Assembly: GCF_037975245.1 (NCBI RefSeq)
Contig: NC_092576.1
Location: 15,377,611 to 15,441,610, forward strand
Origin: Apostichopus japonicus
Taxonomy: Eukaryota; Echinodermata; Holothuroidea; Aspidochirotida; Stichopodidae
Length of the DNA: 64,000 nucleotides
Direction of reading: 5' to 3'
Shown here: in pieces, positions 24,340-36,503 of the stretch
How the letters are laid out: each line of letters opens with the position of its first letter
Position numbering within the stretch: position 1 is the first letter of the stretch
Made by a program: the position numbers and the translations under genes
The notes under the pieces: model-generated
What the model was told of the DNA's origin: nothing
The model's input: only the letters and a program-made list of their open reading frames with translations
Databases searched by the model: none

Positions 24340-25115
24340 TGCTACTATGGTTAATTATGCACAGTTGCTTTTGAAAGGTACCATGCTATCAGTATTATAA
24401 TACTGTATATTACCAGCACTTACCACCTTCATATTGGATCTCATATTACAAACTGTACATACCATAATTTTTAACACGGTACACCCTCATAAAAAATTAA
24501 TCTCATAATTGATCACATCAAGTGAGGTGTTTGAACTTGACACTACAATATTAATGCATTTATAAAGGACTTCATCTCGAAAATCAAAACGATAATTACT
24601 CGCACAAGATTCATACAAAAGAAAAAAAGGCTTCAAATGCTGCAAGCAACTGCATCTACTATATAGTCAATTGAGTCAACATCAATTTGTTAATTTGACT
24701 TTTTATTTTTAAGTTAAATGATTGAGGGCAAAGTACATTGTCAAGGAGGAGATGCTGTGTTTGTTAAGTATGCATACAGTATAATGCATAGTATTGTATT
24801 GTACAGTGAGCATACATTCATGACATGACTGAGACATAATATGTACAGTATACAGTTCTAATATAATGCATTAATCTGTCCCTCAAGCAATAGAGTTTGT
24901 ATGTACTTCCTCATAATTTTCGCTAATAATGTCATTCTTGGAAATTCACAAAATTACCGGTACTAGTGTGTTAAAGGTTTTATAATGCACAGTACAGTAC
25001 TGTGTAAATTTATGTTAAAATCTATATAACTCATTTTTTCTCCCTGACCCCCCCACCACCCCAAACTTTAAGTTCCATGTATGGCCATGTACTGTACATT
25101 ACACAACACACGTTG
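24340..25115. other. intergenic, no recognisable feature
   Basis: AT-rich sequence; nothing supported. Confidence 0.5.
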
Positions 25116-25117
25116 AA

Positions 25118-25295
25118 TGGCTTTAGGATGGTAGATTCGGAAGGAGGAAGACAGTGACCTTGGGTAGGGGGGTCATTGGGGGTGCAACAGTGTAAGAATG
25201 TAAATTACCAATTATAAGGCTACAGTACGTACTAAAGGGAAGATAGCTGTGCGTAGGTAAGGGAGACAGACCTAAGTGACTAGTGAAGTAAATAG
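25118..25295. repeat. dispersed repeat family E, copy 4 (divergent)
   Basis: Recognisable through GAAGGAGGAAGACAGTGACC, a GGGGTGCA block, ATTACCAATT and GTAAGGGAGACAG in the family order, but with more divergence than the copy at 13322. Confidence 0.4.
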
Positions 25296-25299
25296 TGTG

Positions 25300-26275
25300 A
25301 TTACTATATGATCAATGGACCCCCTTTCCCACCCCCTCCCCTCCCCACCCATTGATTGCTCTGCTGATCAATGATTCATGCACTCCTTTTTTCAGAAATC
25401 TCAGATCTATAGGCTAGCAAGCCTAGCATGACGGTCAGCTGCTTCAGGTTTACTCATCTTTGCATATGTACAGTAGGTGCGTACACAACATTTGGGTACA
25501 TGTATCCCACCTACTGTACAATATATAATATTGTGTTAGTCTAGCCAGCCTACACTAGTAGTTGTGTATCCCACACATCATAAATTTGTGGATCGCAGCT
25601 ACGTGCGTCGTGTATGCTGTGCACCAGCACCATAACAATTGACTAATTTGACTAGAGCTTCTAAAAACAATTGTAACCATGCATGTATGCAACCATTTCA
25701 AGACTGAACATTCATGAATATTCACAAATATTACTCAACAAATTTAGTGCAAATATACACTATAGATACGGTACTTCTAAGGTCTACACTGCAAATAATT
25801 CCCACTGAAGCTGATGTAACCTTCAAATTAACACTAACCGCTTAATAATTGAACATGTCACTTGCAATTTCCATGGCAGTGACTCATCAATTTTTCCAAT
25901 TTTTCCTTTTCATTTAGATTGCCAAAAAAAATTGGAAACTTTTGGAACTGTAGAAGCAAAACTATGCATACATGTACAACACATGCTTTGTACAGTACGT
26001 TGCTGCTGACAGTGGGTAACATCACAAAATACAAAATTCATGTTAACATGCATTACCACAATTAATGTTACTGAATGAATGTATTAATATCCTCAACTGA
26101 ACCAATTATGATGCGGTTGCTGTGCAGGCGGCCTCAGCAGGCCATAGCAATTTAATGGTTATTTGTACAGTATATATTTATTATATGAACCATTGAACAT
26201 ACTGTAAAGTACTGGACATATACAGGTAAGTGATTATATCGTTAATTCCACTCTCCCCAAAGCTACTGTTCTACA
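25300..26275. other. intergenic, no recognisable feature
   Basis: AT-rich sequence; nothing supported. Confidence 0.5.
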
Positions 26276-26279
26276 ACCG

Positions 26280-26425
26280 AAAACTTATATACTAGATTCG
26301 GGGATCGTTCATTTTTGCCAAAAGTGGCTCTAAATTATGGAGCTCCCCACCACTAGAACTCTGTGTCATTCCTACAATTGGTTCCTTTAAACGACATCTG
26401 ACACAGTTTCTCTTTAAATACTAAA
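26280..26425 (+). mobile_element. LINE 3' end remnant (reverse transcriptase C-terminus)
   Basis: One + strand frame reads SGSKLWSSPPLELCVIPTI, then a GSFKRHLTQFLFKY tail and a stop. This is the standard C-terminal signature of non-LTR retrotransposon polyproteins (LW-x-PP-L, then SFK-x-x-L-x-x-L/F). An earlier stop in the same frame shows it is dead. A fragment of the same family lies at 31998-32053. Confidence 0.75.
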
Positions 26426-26570
26426 TACGATGAATACTTCTTGAAGTTAAACATCAACTAAAGTAACTTTCCTTCTATCATTATTTATATTTTGGTTTCA
26501 GCACGTCATGCATTGTCTTCAAGATAGTGGTTGTGCATAGACCATTCACCCATCCATTGGATTCATTCAT

Positions 26571-26640
26571 TCATTCATTCATTCCTTCAAATTTCATTCT
26601 GTCCATCCTTCATTCACTAATTCATTCATTCAGTGTACAT
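26571..26640. repeat. (ATTC)n microsatellite
   Basis: Nearly uninterrupted ATTC units at first, then imperfect ones containing TTCATTC. Confidence 0.85.
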
Positions 26641-26649
26641 CTGCCAAGT

Positions 26650-27625
26650 GCTGTACAATACTCTATACAATATACTGTACTAAGGCCACAAACACTAAAA
26701 GCAAACCTGACACATGCATCAATCCTACTGTACCATGATGCTGAAATGCCTGGATAAGACTCAATTCTTTTTTATTTATTTCAGTCCAGTTAAAGAACTG
26801 TGATTTTGGTCTGTGAGAGGGATAGTAAAAAGAAATTAGGGCCATTAACCCCAAGCTGGCCAGAGTTCACAACCATAATAAGTCCCAAGGTCCAAAGACA
26901 TTTGTTGACTTTTGCTTTTAGAACTGATTACCAATTGATTATAAGTAGGTGACACCCACAATTGATTGAGTTCATACCAAATAGACAGTAAAATAGGCTA
27001 CAATTGGTTTACAACAGTACTGGGAGAGACCTGTACTGTAGCATACAATATCAGCTCTGAGCTTCAATAATAACCACAAGTTCCACAACCAAGAAAGCTT
27101 GAAAATAAATACACAAGACTTAAACAGTAACAGGCCAAAATTGTAAAGATTTTTTTTTTTTCGGGTCGTCTATCGGAAAACCAATGGGACTTACATTTTG
27201 GTTGTCCGAAAAAAATGTAGTGCTCAAAATATTTACCAAAGAATGTACACGTACTGAACTCTACACTGTAGGAGTGAGGTGTACTTTAGGTTCTAACCAT
27301 CAGTGTTGGCCACTGTAAAACTCCACTCTGAGTGAATCCTAGGCTCTAAGACTATATTATGGGTAACTAGTTTTTTTTTTTTTTTTAATAAAGCAGCTGG
27401 AGAAATCTATGCACGAGATACATTTTTTAATTTGATTCACATGTCGACCTAATTGCTTGTACATGATGTTGTGACGGTACGTGATGTTCTTTTTCTTTTC
27501 ATGCGATGAGAAATTTGATCCTGACATACACTATGTAATGTGTACATACTGTAGTTGGATGAACACAACAGTAGATATAAGGTTCTTTATAAATACAGTA
27601 AGATAATACTATATAATTATATATA
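26650..27625. other. intergenic, no recognisable feature
   Basis: AT-rich with T-runs near 27150 and 27371. Nothing supported. Confidence 0.5.
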
Positions 27626-27630
27626 AATAA

Positions 27631-27796
27631 GGGGTTAATCAACGGTCTAGCGTGCGTTACTCACAGGATTAATGCACGATCGGGGGATAATGCAAGCGAT
27701 GCACGAGGGCGGAGCCCGAGTGCATCCAGCGATAGCATTAACACCCGGAGTGCATTAATCATGTGAGTAACGCACGCTATACCGTTGATTAACCCC
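27631..27796. mobile_element. 166-bp near-complete palindrome (fold-back MITE)
   Basis: Outer arms 27631-27677 and 27750-27796 pair at 45 of 47 positions (ends GGGGTTAATCAACGG and CCGTTGATTAACCCC). The middle also pairs: GATGCACGAGGGC against GCCCGAGTGCATC. Almost the whole element can fold into one stem. A partial copy of an arm (GTGCGTTACTCACAGGATTA) occurs at about 27900-27925. An element of similar size and centre lies at 61943-62104. No target duplication is obvious, so the class is unresolved. Confidence 0.8.
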
Positions 27797-27929
27797 GTTC
27801 ATTCATACACTACCATTTGTGTGGGGGAAAAATCATAAAACAAAACATTTTTGGTTACATATAACCAAAGATTTATTAAAGTGATGCCCCGTAATTATGC
27901 GGTGCGTTACTCACAGGATTAACCACGGT

Positions 27930-29280
27930 CAGCTGACCTGAATGGACCAATAGGATTTAGGAATCTTTACTAAGTATGAATGAACATAGTATCGACATAC
28001 CAGCATCAACAATAAAATGTACCCACAGAGCATACATGTACAGGTTAGATCGGGTTGAAAATGCAACATTTAACCCACGAGTTGAGGTATCAGACGTACA
28101 TTTCCTTGTTTATAGCCGTAACTAAGCAGTAACTAATGAAGTGATATAACAATAAACATGGCCCCTAGATATGTGTTAATTCCCTTTAAAACCTACATGT
28201 GCAGTGACTATATAATTCTGCAGACTGAACAAACAAAACATTTCCTTAGATACATGTTTTCTTTGCAAGCCAATTTAAACATACATGTGCAGTCACCTCG
28301 AGTTACTTTATAGTCTATTATGTAGAAAACTGTGTAGTCTGCCAATAAGAACATAGAAACATTATCATGCGCAGTACTGTACAGGACCTGCTGTGGGAAG
28401 ACTGTGCATGGTACAATACGAATGTCTGGCCAAAAATGGATAGATCTGCATTTGTATATGATGTACCACTGTCATCTACAAAAGTTCTGCAACCCAGGAT
28501 CTTTCTCACAGAACTGGGCCGCCACCTTAACAGAACTGTCCCCCTCCCTCCCCTCTCCCCCTCCCTCCCCCTCCTTCCCCCCCCCCGCCCTTCCCCCATC
28601 AGAATTGATGCTTAGAATGCAAGATTTGAATAACTGTATGGACGTAACGTCAAAACCATCCGTTTGTCTTTGAAATTGAAATGAGACTTCAGTTTAAAGT
28701 ACTCTCTTTGATGTGGTAGAAATACTTTTAAAATTAACTTGCACTATATAATTCTGTAACACTAGTCAGCATTTGCAGTTATTCTTAAATTGTAGATTCG
28801 CTAGAAAATGCAGTCCGAATTGCCGGTTTATTACATCAAAGCTACCCTAGGGTTGTTCTCTGGGTTTTACCTCCAGGGAAATAATTAAAGGTTCACATTT
28901 TGTGTTTTAAGCACTTTTTCAAGGTACTGAAATAGAATGCTATGGTTCTTGTGTACACAAACACCTTGAATATATATATATCTTTTAACACTTGTATAAT
29001 CTAGCACTTGTGTAAACAGGATAAAATCATTCGCTGACCTCTATTTAACACCGGTTGTTTAACTATGAACTTACATCATGAGCGCCTTGATGACAGTTAC
29101 AATCATAATAATCAGCTTAAGTGACCACAACTAGCTACCACAAATGTGGGAGAAACCTGCAAGGGCTAAATTGATTACAACTTCCAGTTCAACATTTTAA
29201 GTCAAATTTGGAATCTTTTTTCAACTTAGAAAGTCATTTCAGATGGGAAAACCGTAGACTGCTCTGGAATGAAAAACCCA
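27930..29280. other. intergenic; C-rich run only
   Basis: A C-rich stretch (CCCCTCCCTCCCC type) at 28540-28595 creates spurious frames. Nothing else supported. Confidence 0.45.
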
Positions 29281-29281
29281 C

Positions 29282-29385
29282 CTTACTTTAACCCATCCAG
29301 GTTTCGAACCCAGAACCTCCCGATTGCTTAGCCTCATTGCTTCAATTGCAACCGCATTTATCCACTTGGCCACAGCACCAGTTAA
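29282..29385 (-). repeat. tRNA-derived (Ser/Leu-like) SINE head
   Basis: On the minus strand TGGCCAAGTGGATAAATGC is a good tRNA A box, and GGTTCTGGGTTCGAAACC is a good B box/T-arm, separated by a long variable region as in class II tRNAs. The two ends do not pair into an acceptor stem, so this is a tRNA-derived repeat rather than a functional tRNA gene. Confidence 0.5.
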
Positions 29386-29389
29386 AAAA

Positions 29390-31110
29390 AATTAAAACTT
29401 AAATTAAATATTTAAATATTTTAAAAAAATATTTTTTATTTTTTTTATTTAAAAATTATTTGATCAGATTTAATACTGTAGTGTACTACTGTGTAGGTCA
29501 GGGGTAATTTGATCTCAATACTGTACATTAAGTGTAGCACGCCCTGTTATATGGCCTACAGTTACATTGATTGTCCTTCCCAAACAGTTAGAACAATGCA
29601 GGCAGTTCTTGATAGAATAATCAATTTCACAGTTAAGGTGTCAAAATTGTTAACTGTGAACAGAAACAGGTGGATACATTCACTGCACACATTCCAAGTG
29701 CATTGTGTACCGTATGCCGTTTGGAATTAAACGGAAAAAAAATTGTACAATTCTTCTAGAAAAGTGTGGGAATGCCCTTCTGAAAATGGCAAATGTTCAT
29801 TGTATTGTACAGTGCTGTGGAAATATACACTTAACTACATGGGTGCAAAAAGCATACACTTAGGAAATTGAAATATAAACATAAATTTGCTTGAATTCTA
29901 TGAACGGTGAACAATATATTTTTTTTCCTTTAAACTTCCAGTTAATGATGGATAATTGAATGTAATTTAAACCAAATTTTCTGTTAGTTTTAGTTACACT
30001 GTTGACCACTAGCCACAATACTGTAGTGTACATAGTACATGGGAAAAGATGTTTACTAGCTGTTTACATATAAACAGACCATACAATACACCATATTATT
30101 TTGTCATATTTGCTTTTCATATTTTATTATAGCGCCAGAAATGTCTGTTTGGATGTCAAAGACACAATAAAGAGCTTCCCAGGAAATGATTATTTTTAAC
30201 GATATTTCCACAAAAGTAAATTTTCTGTACTCTTACACTGTGCAAATGAGTAGTATGTGGGTAACTGCTCCTACAGTGTACTGAAACGAATCTGTAGTTA
30301 TGAATGCAGAAATGTATGAAAAATTGAAAATTTATGATCCCTTTAGTCACAATGTATAAAACCCCTTAGTCACATTTAAGAGAAAATTACTAATTAAAAA
30401 TTTGCACCACAGAAAGAAATTAGAATACTCTTGTAATTACAAATTAATTTCATCAAGATATAACAATGAAAATAACTGCACAGAAATCGCCTTTGAATTG
30501 AGAGGTTTTTACACATTTCCAGCAAAAGGGTAGACTAAGTGTTTGTTCTCATGTCAAATCACACCTCAAAGCAATTCCACACCTTCACACATGACGTGAT
30601 GAGGCATATTAGCCTACACATTATGATCATTTGGAATTAATGTTTGACAGGAAGATATTAATCAATTTTGAGGATATCTCAAAAGGGTCAGTTAATCTCC
30701 TATTGAGTTGAGGGAAGAATGACAGAAATAAAACAGGTCACAGAATAAGTAATCAGTAGCTATAGGCCTGGCCTACTACTAGTAGTACTACCAAGAAACA
30801 ATCAGGACAGTGTCAGCCTCATAATTCTAATTTTGCAGTTCAAAACTTAAGGCCTACCAAGTACCATACTATTACTAAATGCACACAACTCTCAACTACA
30901 AATATTACAAATCTCTTTTTGACATCAAGATTGTTAGCATAGTGATCCTGATATTGTAACCATGCAAATAGCAGTAAATGAACCAAAATCGGCGTGTTTG
31001 TCTATTACGTTTAATTTATGTGTATTTGTCATGATATTTCATAAAGGCACACTGTTGTGAATTCACACTTTGTAACAGAAGCCTAGTCTAGCGTAACGTA
31101 CGTAGCACAA
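29390..31110. other. intergenic, no recognisable feature
   Basis: Very AT-rich near 29390-29470 with self-complementary A/T runs. No exon or RNA gene recognised. Confidence 0.5.
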
Positions 31111-31167
31111 CTACTGGACAGTACAATGAGTCCTAACTGAAATAAAATAAACATGACAAAACTCACC

Positions 31168-31480
31168 TAAATGTAGCAAAGATGTTATAAGGACACTGAG
31201 AAAGGGATGGATCTTTACTGATTCAGAAGACCTAAAGAGAAAACCTGTGAAAAAATCCACTATATCGTGATGAAAATCCAAGTGAAAAACTGTGAAATCG
31301 CTGAATCCTTCCAAAATCCTTGGTAAAATCCGTCCGATGAGTTGGTTGTCCTCCGTAACTGTCACACTAGTACAACTGAAATGTGAAGAGGGCGGCAACG
31401 TGTTTATAATCGACTTTCATCGAACTGTTAGCCGTGCAACAACAATCGCGCCGGTATAGTACTTCCGTTCACCCGGTTTT
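31168..31480 (-). promoter_or_regulatory. candidate minus-strand promoter and first exon
   Basis: Reading the minus strand, a GC-richer stretch near 31430-31475 contains an ETS-like ACGGAAGT motif and GCCGGCGCG. About 270 bp downstream lies a strong donor, TTTAG|GTGAGT, with GTGAGT at 31162-31167. Between them one frame is open for about 78 codons but contains no ATG, so the exon could be untranslated or the open frame chance. No further minus-strand exon is recognisable. Alternative: a simple CpG-containing regulatory patch. Confidence 0.3.
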
Positions 31481-31997
31481 GACCTTATATTGCAAAAGAT
31501 GATTGTATCAAATTTGACCACTAGAGATAACTAAATGATATCCAGAAATCACATAACCGTTTCGAGATCTCTGAATTTGAGATTAAAAAGCTTTTGTGTC
31601 ATGTATGGCTAGCTCTGTGTAATGAAGACTATGTATCATCGATGTTGAAAGGCGTGAACAATGCATGAGTCACCAGCTAGTGTGGGAAATTCCCACAATT
31701 GTTCTACGGAATCTTGTAGTGACCATTCTAGTACTACAGTTTCATTGACATTTCTACACCAGTTGTCAGTTTATTTCGAATCTTTAAAGTGGGTTATTTA
31801 GTTAGCCATTGGCAATCTTCTACAACGCCCTCTGAAACTCGTAGACAATTTTATAGTACAAATAAAACCAACACAGTTAAAAGCGAGACCATGACTAACA
31901 TGAAAGGAGAATAGCAGTGAAAACTGAATCAGTAACAATAATGAAACTCATAAACCCATTACAAAAGATACAAAAGGAACATTTAAACGGTGTGAAT

Positions 31998-32053
31998 TAT
32001 GGAACAGTAGAACCATTAGAACTCAGTGTCATTCCTACAATTGGTTCCTTTAA
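31998..32053 (+). mobile_element. LINE fragment interrupted by a MITE
   Basis: Matches the copy at 26280-26425 over AATTATGGA, then TTAGAACTC and GTGTCATTCCTACAATTGG and TTCCTTTAA. The match stops exactly at the TTAA where the family A MITE begins, showing nested insertion. Confidence 0.7.
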
Positions 32054-32335
32054 AGGGTGTGAAGACTCGCGCAAAAAGAAACGTCTAATGCCAGTAATCT
32101 GACCTAGGTTTGAATGAGGTGTAACAGAAGTGTTAGACACCACCATCGATCCCAGAAAATACACACACAGCTTGCTACCTTCGGTAATTAGACACTAGTG
32201 TACAGTCAGTACATACAGCCGCGGTCATTACCCACAACACAGTGTACATGTAATAGCAGCGATGGACATCTCAGGTCTCGATAAAAGATAACAAGGTATC
32301 ACGTTTCATTACTGTCTGCATTTTAGAGCATATAA
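32054..32335 (-). mobile_element. TTAA-flanked MITE family A, copy 3, inserted in a LINE
   Basis: Minus-oriented copy of the element at 4716-5081. Its terminus AGGGTGTGAAGACTCGCGC follows TTAA at 32050-32053. The distal side stops near 32335, at the point corresponding to CTACAAAATGCAGACAGTA in the full copy, so the other terminus is missing. Confidence 0.75.
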
Positions 32336-32339
32336 CTGA

Positions 32340-33878
32340 CTTACACTAGGTTGACTATAAACCACCATAATAACATATACTATGCATTAGCCGATATTGA
32401 TAGTTCCTCTCAAAGCAATCTTTCAATAAAAGTTTGTAAGGAAGGAAAGACCAACGACCGCTTTTGTATATTCTTGGCCATTTATACCATTTCTTCATGA
32501 AATCAATTAAATTACGATTTATGTGTAATACTACAGTATCGTATACACAACACAGTAGTCTTCATTTATGGGAAGGTTTATATAGTGACGTAGACCTACT
32601 TAGCATGGAAAGCTTTATTTTTTTTTATAAATACACTTAAGTCGCCGATTAAAGGAAACATATTATTCAGGTCGTGAACACCATGTATATATATCCTGAA
32701 TAGCAATGGAACTCAACTTATTTGCTTGGGTGAAAGGAAACAGTACAAAAACTTGCCTCCTCCACCCCGCCCCCCCCCCCCACGCCACCCCAAGTATTAT
32801 CTGTAGTGAAATTCGGTCTTTCTTTCTAGTTCTTTGTCAAATTTACTCAATTTTTCTATGTGTGCGTCTCCATTTGTAATTTAATCCCGAATTTCCAAAA
32901 TAATAATAATTACTTTGGCCAAAAGAGTTTGTCGATTTGTACGACTTTTGTACATTACTAAATTATATGATAAATTAGATTTTATTTCAACGAAATGTAC
33001 TCTAGATTTGACTTTCAGAAACGTCTCACGAACCCCCTGGGATGGACTCACGCACCCCTGGGGGTTCATGCACCCCAGTTAGAGAACCCCTGGTCTATAT
33101 CATGTACAGTAGTCAGTTAACGGTGTTATGCGATATAATGGTTGTGACCTCCTCCACCCCCCCCCCCAACACTGCTCACTCACCATCACATCCACCCCGA
33201 TCCCCACTTACCCAACCCTCCACACCCACCCACCTATTCAGTGACCCATCGTTCATCCTATTTATAGTTAAAGGAAATGAAGAAAACTGACAACATTTGA
33301 TCTAGGTCCGGATGCAAATGCAATAAAGTATGCCAACCATAAATGCCTCGTTCCTTTTCCAATGCCTTTCGTGTACTGCTGAATATACAAGTTAGTTGTG
33401 TGTTTGAATACACCATCAATATAACAACGCTAACATCATTTAGTACAATACTAATTAAGAAGGCCTAATGTTATCTGAAGAAGGATTACAAAAAAAAAAA
33501 ACAGAAGGCCTAGTTTATCGTGATTGAGTTGTTGCACATATTTATTTATTTCTTGTAAATATTTATATTAATTTCTGAGCAGATATAATTAATATCATCT
33601 ATTATACAATCCTACTGTAGGCTCGCGGGCGTACATGTATAATATAAACAGCTAGCCATATGTATCAAAATGACACAACAATAAAATCCAACAGCAAAGT
33701 TTATTTCCGGCCAGGCATAAATCCACACAATTCTCTAGTATCCTGGGGGGGGGGGGGCGGGGTTTAGTGTTTTTTATTAAAGATGTTTTTGTAAGACGTT
33801 TTACTAGACGTTGAATAAGTTTTTGAAATTGTCTTGATAAATTATATAAGCTACAGTATTATGTACGTTGACGAGAAA
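32340..33878. other. intergenic, homopolymer runs only
   Basis: C-rich runs near 32765 and 33160 and a G12 run near 33746. No exon or shared repeat recognised. Confidence 0.5.
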
Positions 33879-33882
33879 TTAA

Positions 33883-34447
33883 AGGATCGGTTCAGGTGTT
33901 TGACATGTCTATTTTGTATGAAAGAGCACAAAAGACAAAAAAGAACAGTGAAGAAACTACCATGAGAGCATGCTCTGTTAAGGAGATATGACACTTTGAA
34001 GATATCAAAATTTCTTTGAAAATGACTGGTGTAGAAAGACTAAATGTGAGGGTGTGATGTCACATCCTCACTTCCTTAACATGTGTGAATATATTTCTTT
34101 AAAATTTATTTACATTTTTTAACACATTTGAAAATAATATAATCAAAAATTCTTCAGATGCTTAATCTCAAATACTTCCTTTGACAAATATGAGATCTCC
34201 TGACATATCTTTTGGTTGAAAGTCATGAAATCTCACAAAATATTTAGAAAAAAAACAAAGACTTTTCAGGAATGTGAGGATGTGACATCACAGCTAGTCA
34301 GATTTCAGCAGTTTCTACAATCTGATAAAACTTAACACTTGAATATCTCTTTAACCGAAAAAGATATTTGAACAGTTTTAACCATTGTGTTTCTTTTATT
34401 GTCCTCTTTAATATAGCATAAACATGTTTGACAACTGAACCAATCCT
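33883..34447. mobile_element. TTAA-flanked long-inverted-repeat MITE, 565 bp
   Basis: Termini AGGATCGGTTCAGGTGTTTG and its imperfect complement ending CAACTGAACCAATCCT, with TTAA on both sides (33879-33882 and 34448-34451). Internal segments also pair: GTGATGTCACATCCTCAC near 34050 against GTGAGGATGTGACATCAC near 34276. Most of the element can fold back on itself. No coding capacity. Confidence 0.8.
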
Positions 34448-34549
34448 TTAAACACTATAGTACGGAGGCTTATAAATGACATCACTCCGACGACTATACA
34501 CATATCGTAAAAAGGTAATTTCAATGTAACTTGCATTTGATTACAGCAA

Positions 34550-34991
34550 GGGATTTCAGCTGCAAATTTCTTCGTTTTTCCTTTAATAATTTGTCAAGAA
34601 GTAATCCACAGAGGAAAAGAATATTTCTACAAAAAAAGAAACATTTTGATGAAATTTTGACAGCTATAGAGGAAACATTCCAAATGTATCAGGTTCAAAT
34701 TCAATGATAAATCAACAAGAAAATTATGACAGCCTGTAAGTAAAGCTTTTGAAGAGCATTTGCCCAAATGACATCGTAGAACCCCCCCCCCCCCCCCTAT
34801 ATATACTGTGATCCAACTGACTTGATGACGTAGTTGAAGGTTTAGCCATAGTCAAAATAGGTTACACTCAATCAACCATATCTCGAGTTATAGGGGCAAG
34901 ACAATTGAGATTGAGAGGGGTTTCAACTAGCAGTGTGGAATATTTCTTTCTTCAATATAACTTTCACATTGTTTCTCACCAGACAATCATT
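34550..34991 (+). mobile_element. TTAA MITE family H, copy 1 (5' diverged)
   Basis: Colinear with 52860-53217 in CABIN1 intron 11: ATTTCAGCTG, the AGAGGAAAAGAATATTT block, CATTTGCCCAAATGACATC, GAAGGTTTAGCCA, CATATCTCGAGTTATA, AGCAGTGTGGAA and CTTCAATATAA in order. Its end abuts TTAA at 34992-34995. The 5' part does not align with the other copy. Confidence 0.7.
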
Positions 34992-34999
34992 TTAAAGGA

Positions 35000-36465
35000 T
35001 TTAACAGTCACAGAAGGTAAAGAAGAAATGGCGTAGAAGAGCATGCACAGAGGTGATTTTTATCTGCATCTTTACACATGTCAGTTTTTTCAACACTTTT
35101 AATTTTTTTTTTTTTTTTGGGGGGGGGGGAATAAATAGAATAGTCCAAAGGAAACTTTGACAGATGAAACGGAAACATATTCTAAGCACCCTGGTGAAAT
35201 TTATGTTCAATTATTACTACATGGCGTACTCGCGATACTGCAGAAGTGAACTTGAAGCAAACAGGTGTGACGTCATAGTTCCACAATGGCAAAATTGTTT
35301 TGTTTTACTTTCTCATTTGTAACTGTTATTGTTTTTGAACTTTGGATTGGATAGGGATCCAACTTCACCTGTATGAGGGTTTGTTTTGTTAACTATATAC
35401 CAATGACGGTATTGTTTTCATACTGAGATAATCCCAATTTTGAATAAGAAAAACTTGTCCATTAAATTTTGAATAAAAACAGAAACCAAATTTGTAAGTA
35501 TGTCCTATTTGACATCTCACCTGGTTGTTTCAAGTTAACTTCGGCTGCCAAACTTCAAATGTTAATTGCTTATCACGAAGACACAAGTTTTCAAAAATGA
35601 AGGACATCATCTAATTTGAATCATAAAATAACTGGAAACCACAAATTAAAAGCACAAATGAAAATGCAGTGAAATGAGGAAATCATCCCTCGGGGTGCTA
35701 AAGGCGGTGGCATTAGACGCAATGAAACTTAAGCATCTCGGGGGGAGGTGGGGGGGGGGTGGGTGGGTGCCATGTACGATCCCTGATCAGCCAAACGTAA
35801 GATGTGTATTTTCAATCAAGAGAAATCCAGGGCTTTTTTATCAGAAATGTTCTACCGCATTGTAAATAGGCCTAAGCGATAGAAAGAAAAATCCAAATTG
35901 AGCTATATCTGTAAATTGCATTTACATATAGCCAAACCCGACGTGAAGGGTAAGTTACAAGCCATTCGGTTTTTCCCACATGTGGCTACTCAGTGTCATA
36001 AATAACTGCATTCTATCATCTATGCGGGACGATTAATATTCTATCAAAGCGGATCGAGTTTGAATGAATAATTTGATCTATTTACAGTTACAAAGTAAAA
36101 CGAACAAAGGAAAATTTTAATCGTTATGGCACCAAACATTTACCGTACGCGAGCTTACTAATTGATCTGGGGGGCCACAGTGTAGTAAGCCGAGTTTCAA
36201 TTGTTTGGACTTAAACCTAGGCTACAGGGTCTCCAGTTTAAAACCTAAATGACCAAAGACCGAGCGGTTAAGACGATAAAGGAGATGGTAATATTACCTG
36301 ATATCTGGCATTTACGTTACAAGCAAATTAAACATGATAATAATAGGGTATCATATTTCTTTTGCATACAGTATGCGATATGCCTAGGCTAAGTGAGGTA
36401 GGATTAGGCATGTCTGCGTAGAATATTTCGCGCAAATAGTACACATGTATTTTAATATAGACCCA
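35000..36465. other. region upstream of CABIN1, no recognisable element
   Basis: T/G run near 35100-35130 and a G-rich run near 35740-35765. No obvious TATA-Inr pair or CpG cluster identifies the CABIN1 promoter. Confidence 0.45.
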
Positions 36466-36469
36466 GTTC

Positions 36470-36503
36470 TCACTTTGTGCATGCAAAATGTTACAAGGTA
36501 AGT
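36470..36503 (+). other. CABIN1: candidate untranslated first exon of CABIN1 (donor only)
   Basis: ACAAG|GTAAGT, with the exon ending at 36497, is a perfect donor consensus 420 bp upstream of the acceptor used by the ATG exon. It could close a 5' untranslated exon. The exon's 5' end is unknown and the call rests on a single splice motif. Confidence 0.3.

Noticed and set aside
29282-29385. tRNA-Ser/Leu gene on the minus strand
   Set aside because: A and B boxes are good but the ends do not pair into an acceptor stem, so it is a tRNA-derived repeat.
31111-31398. 95-codon minus-strand open frame
   Set aside because: Begins at TTG, contains no ATG at all, and an in-frame stop precedes it; kept only as a possible untranslated exon.
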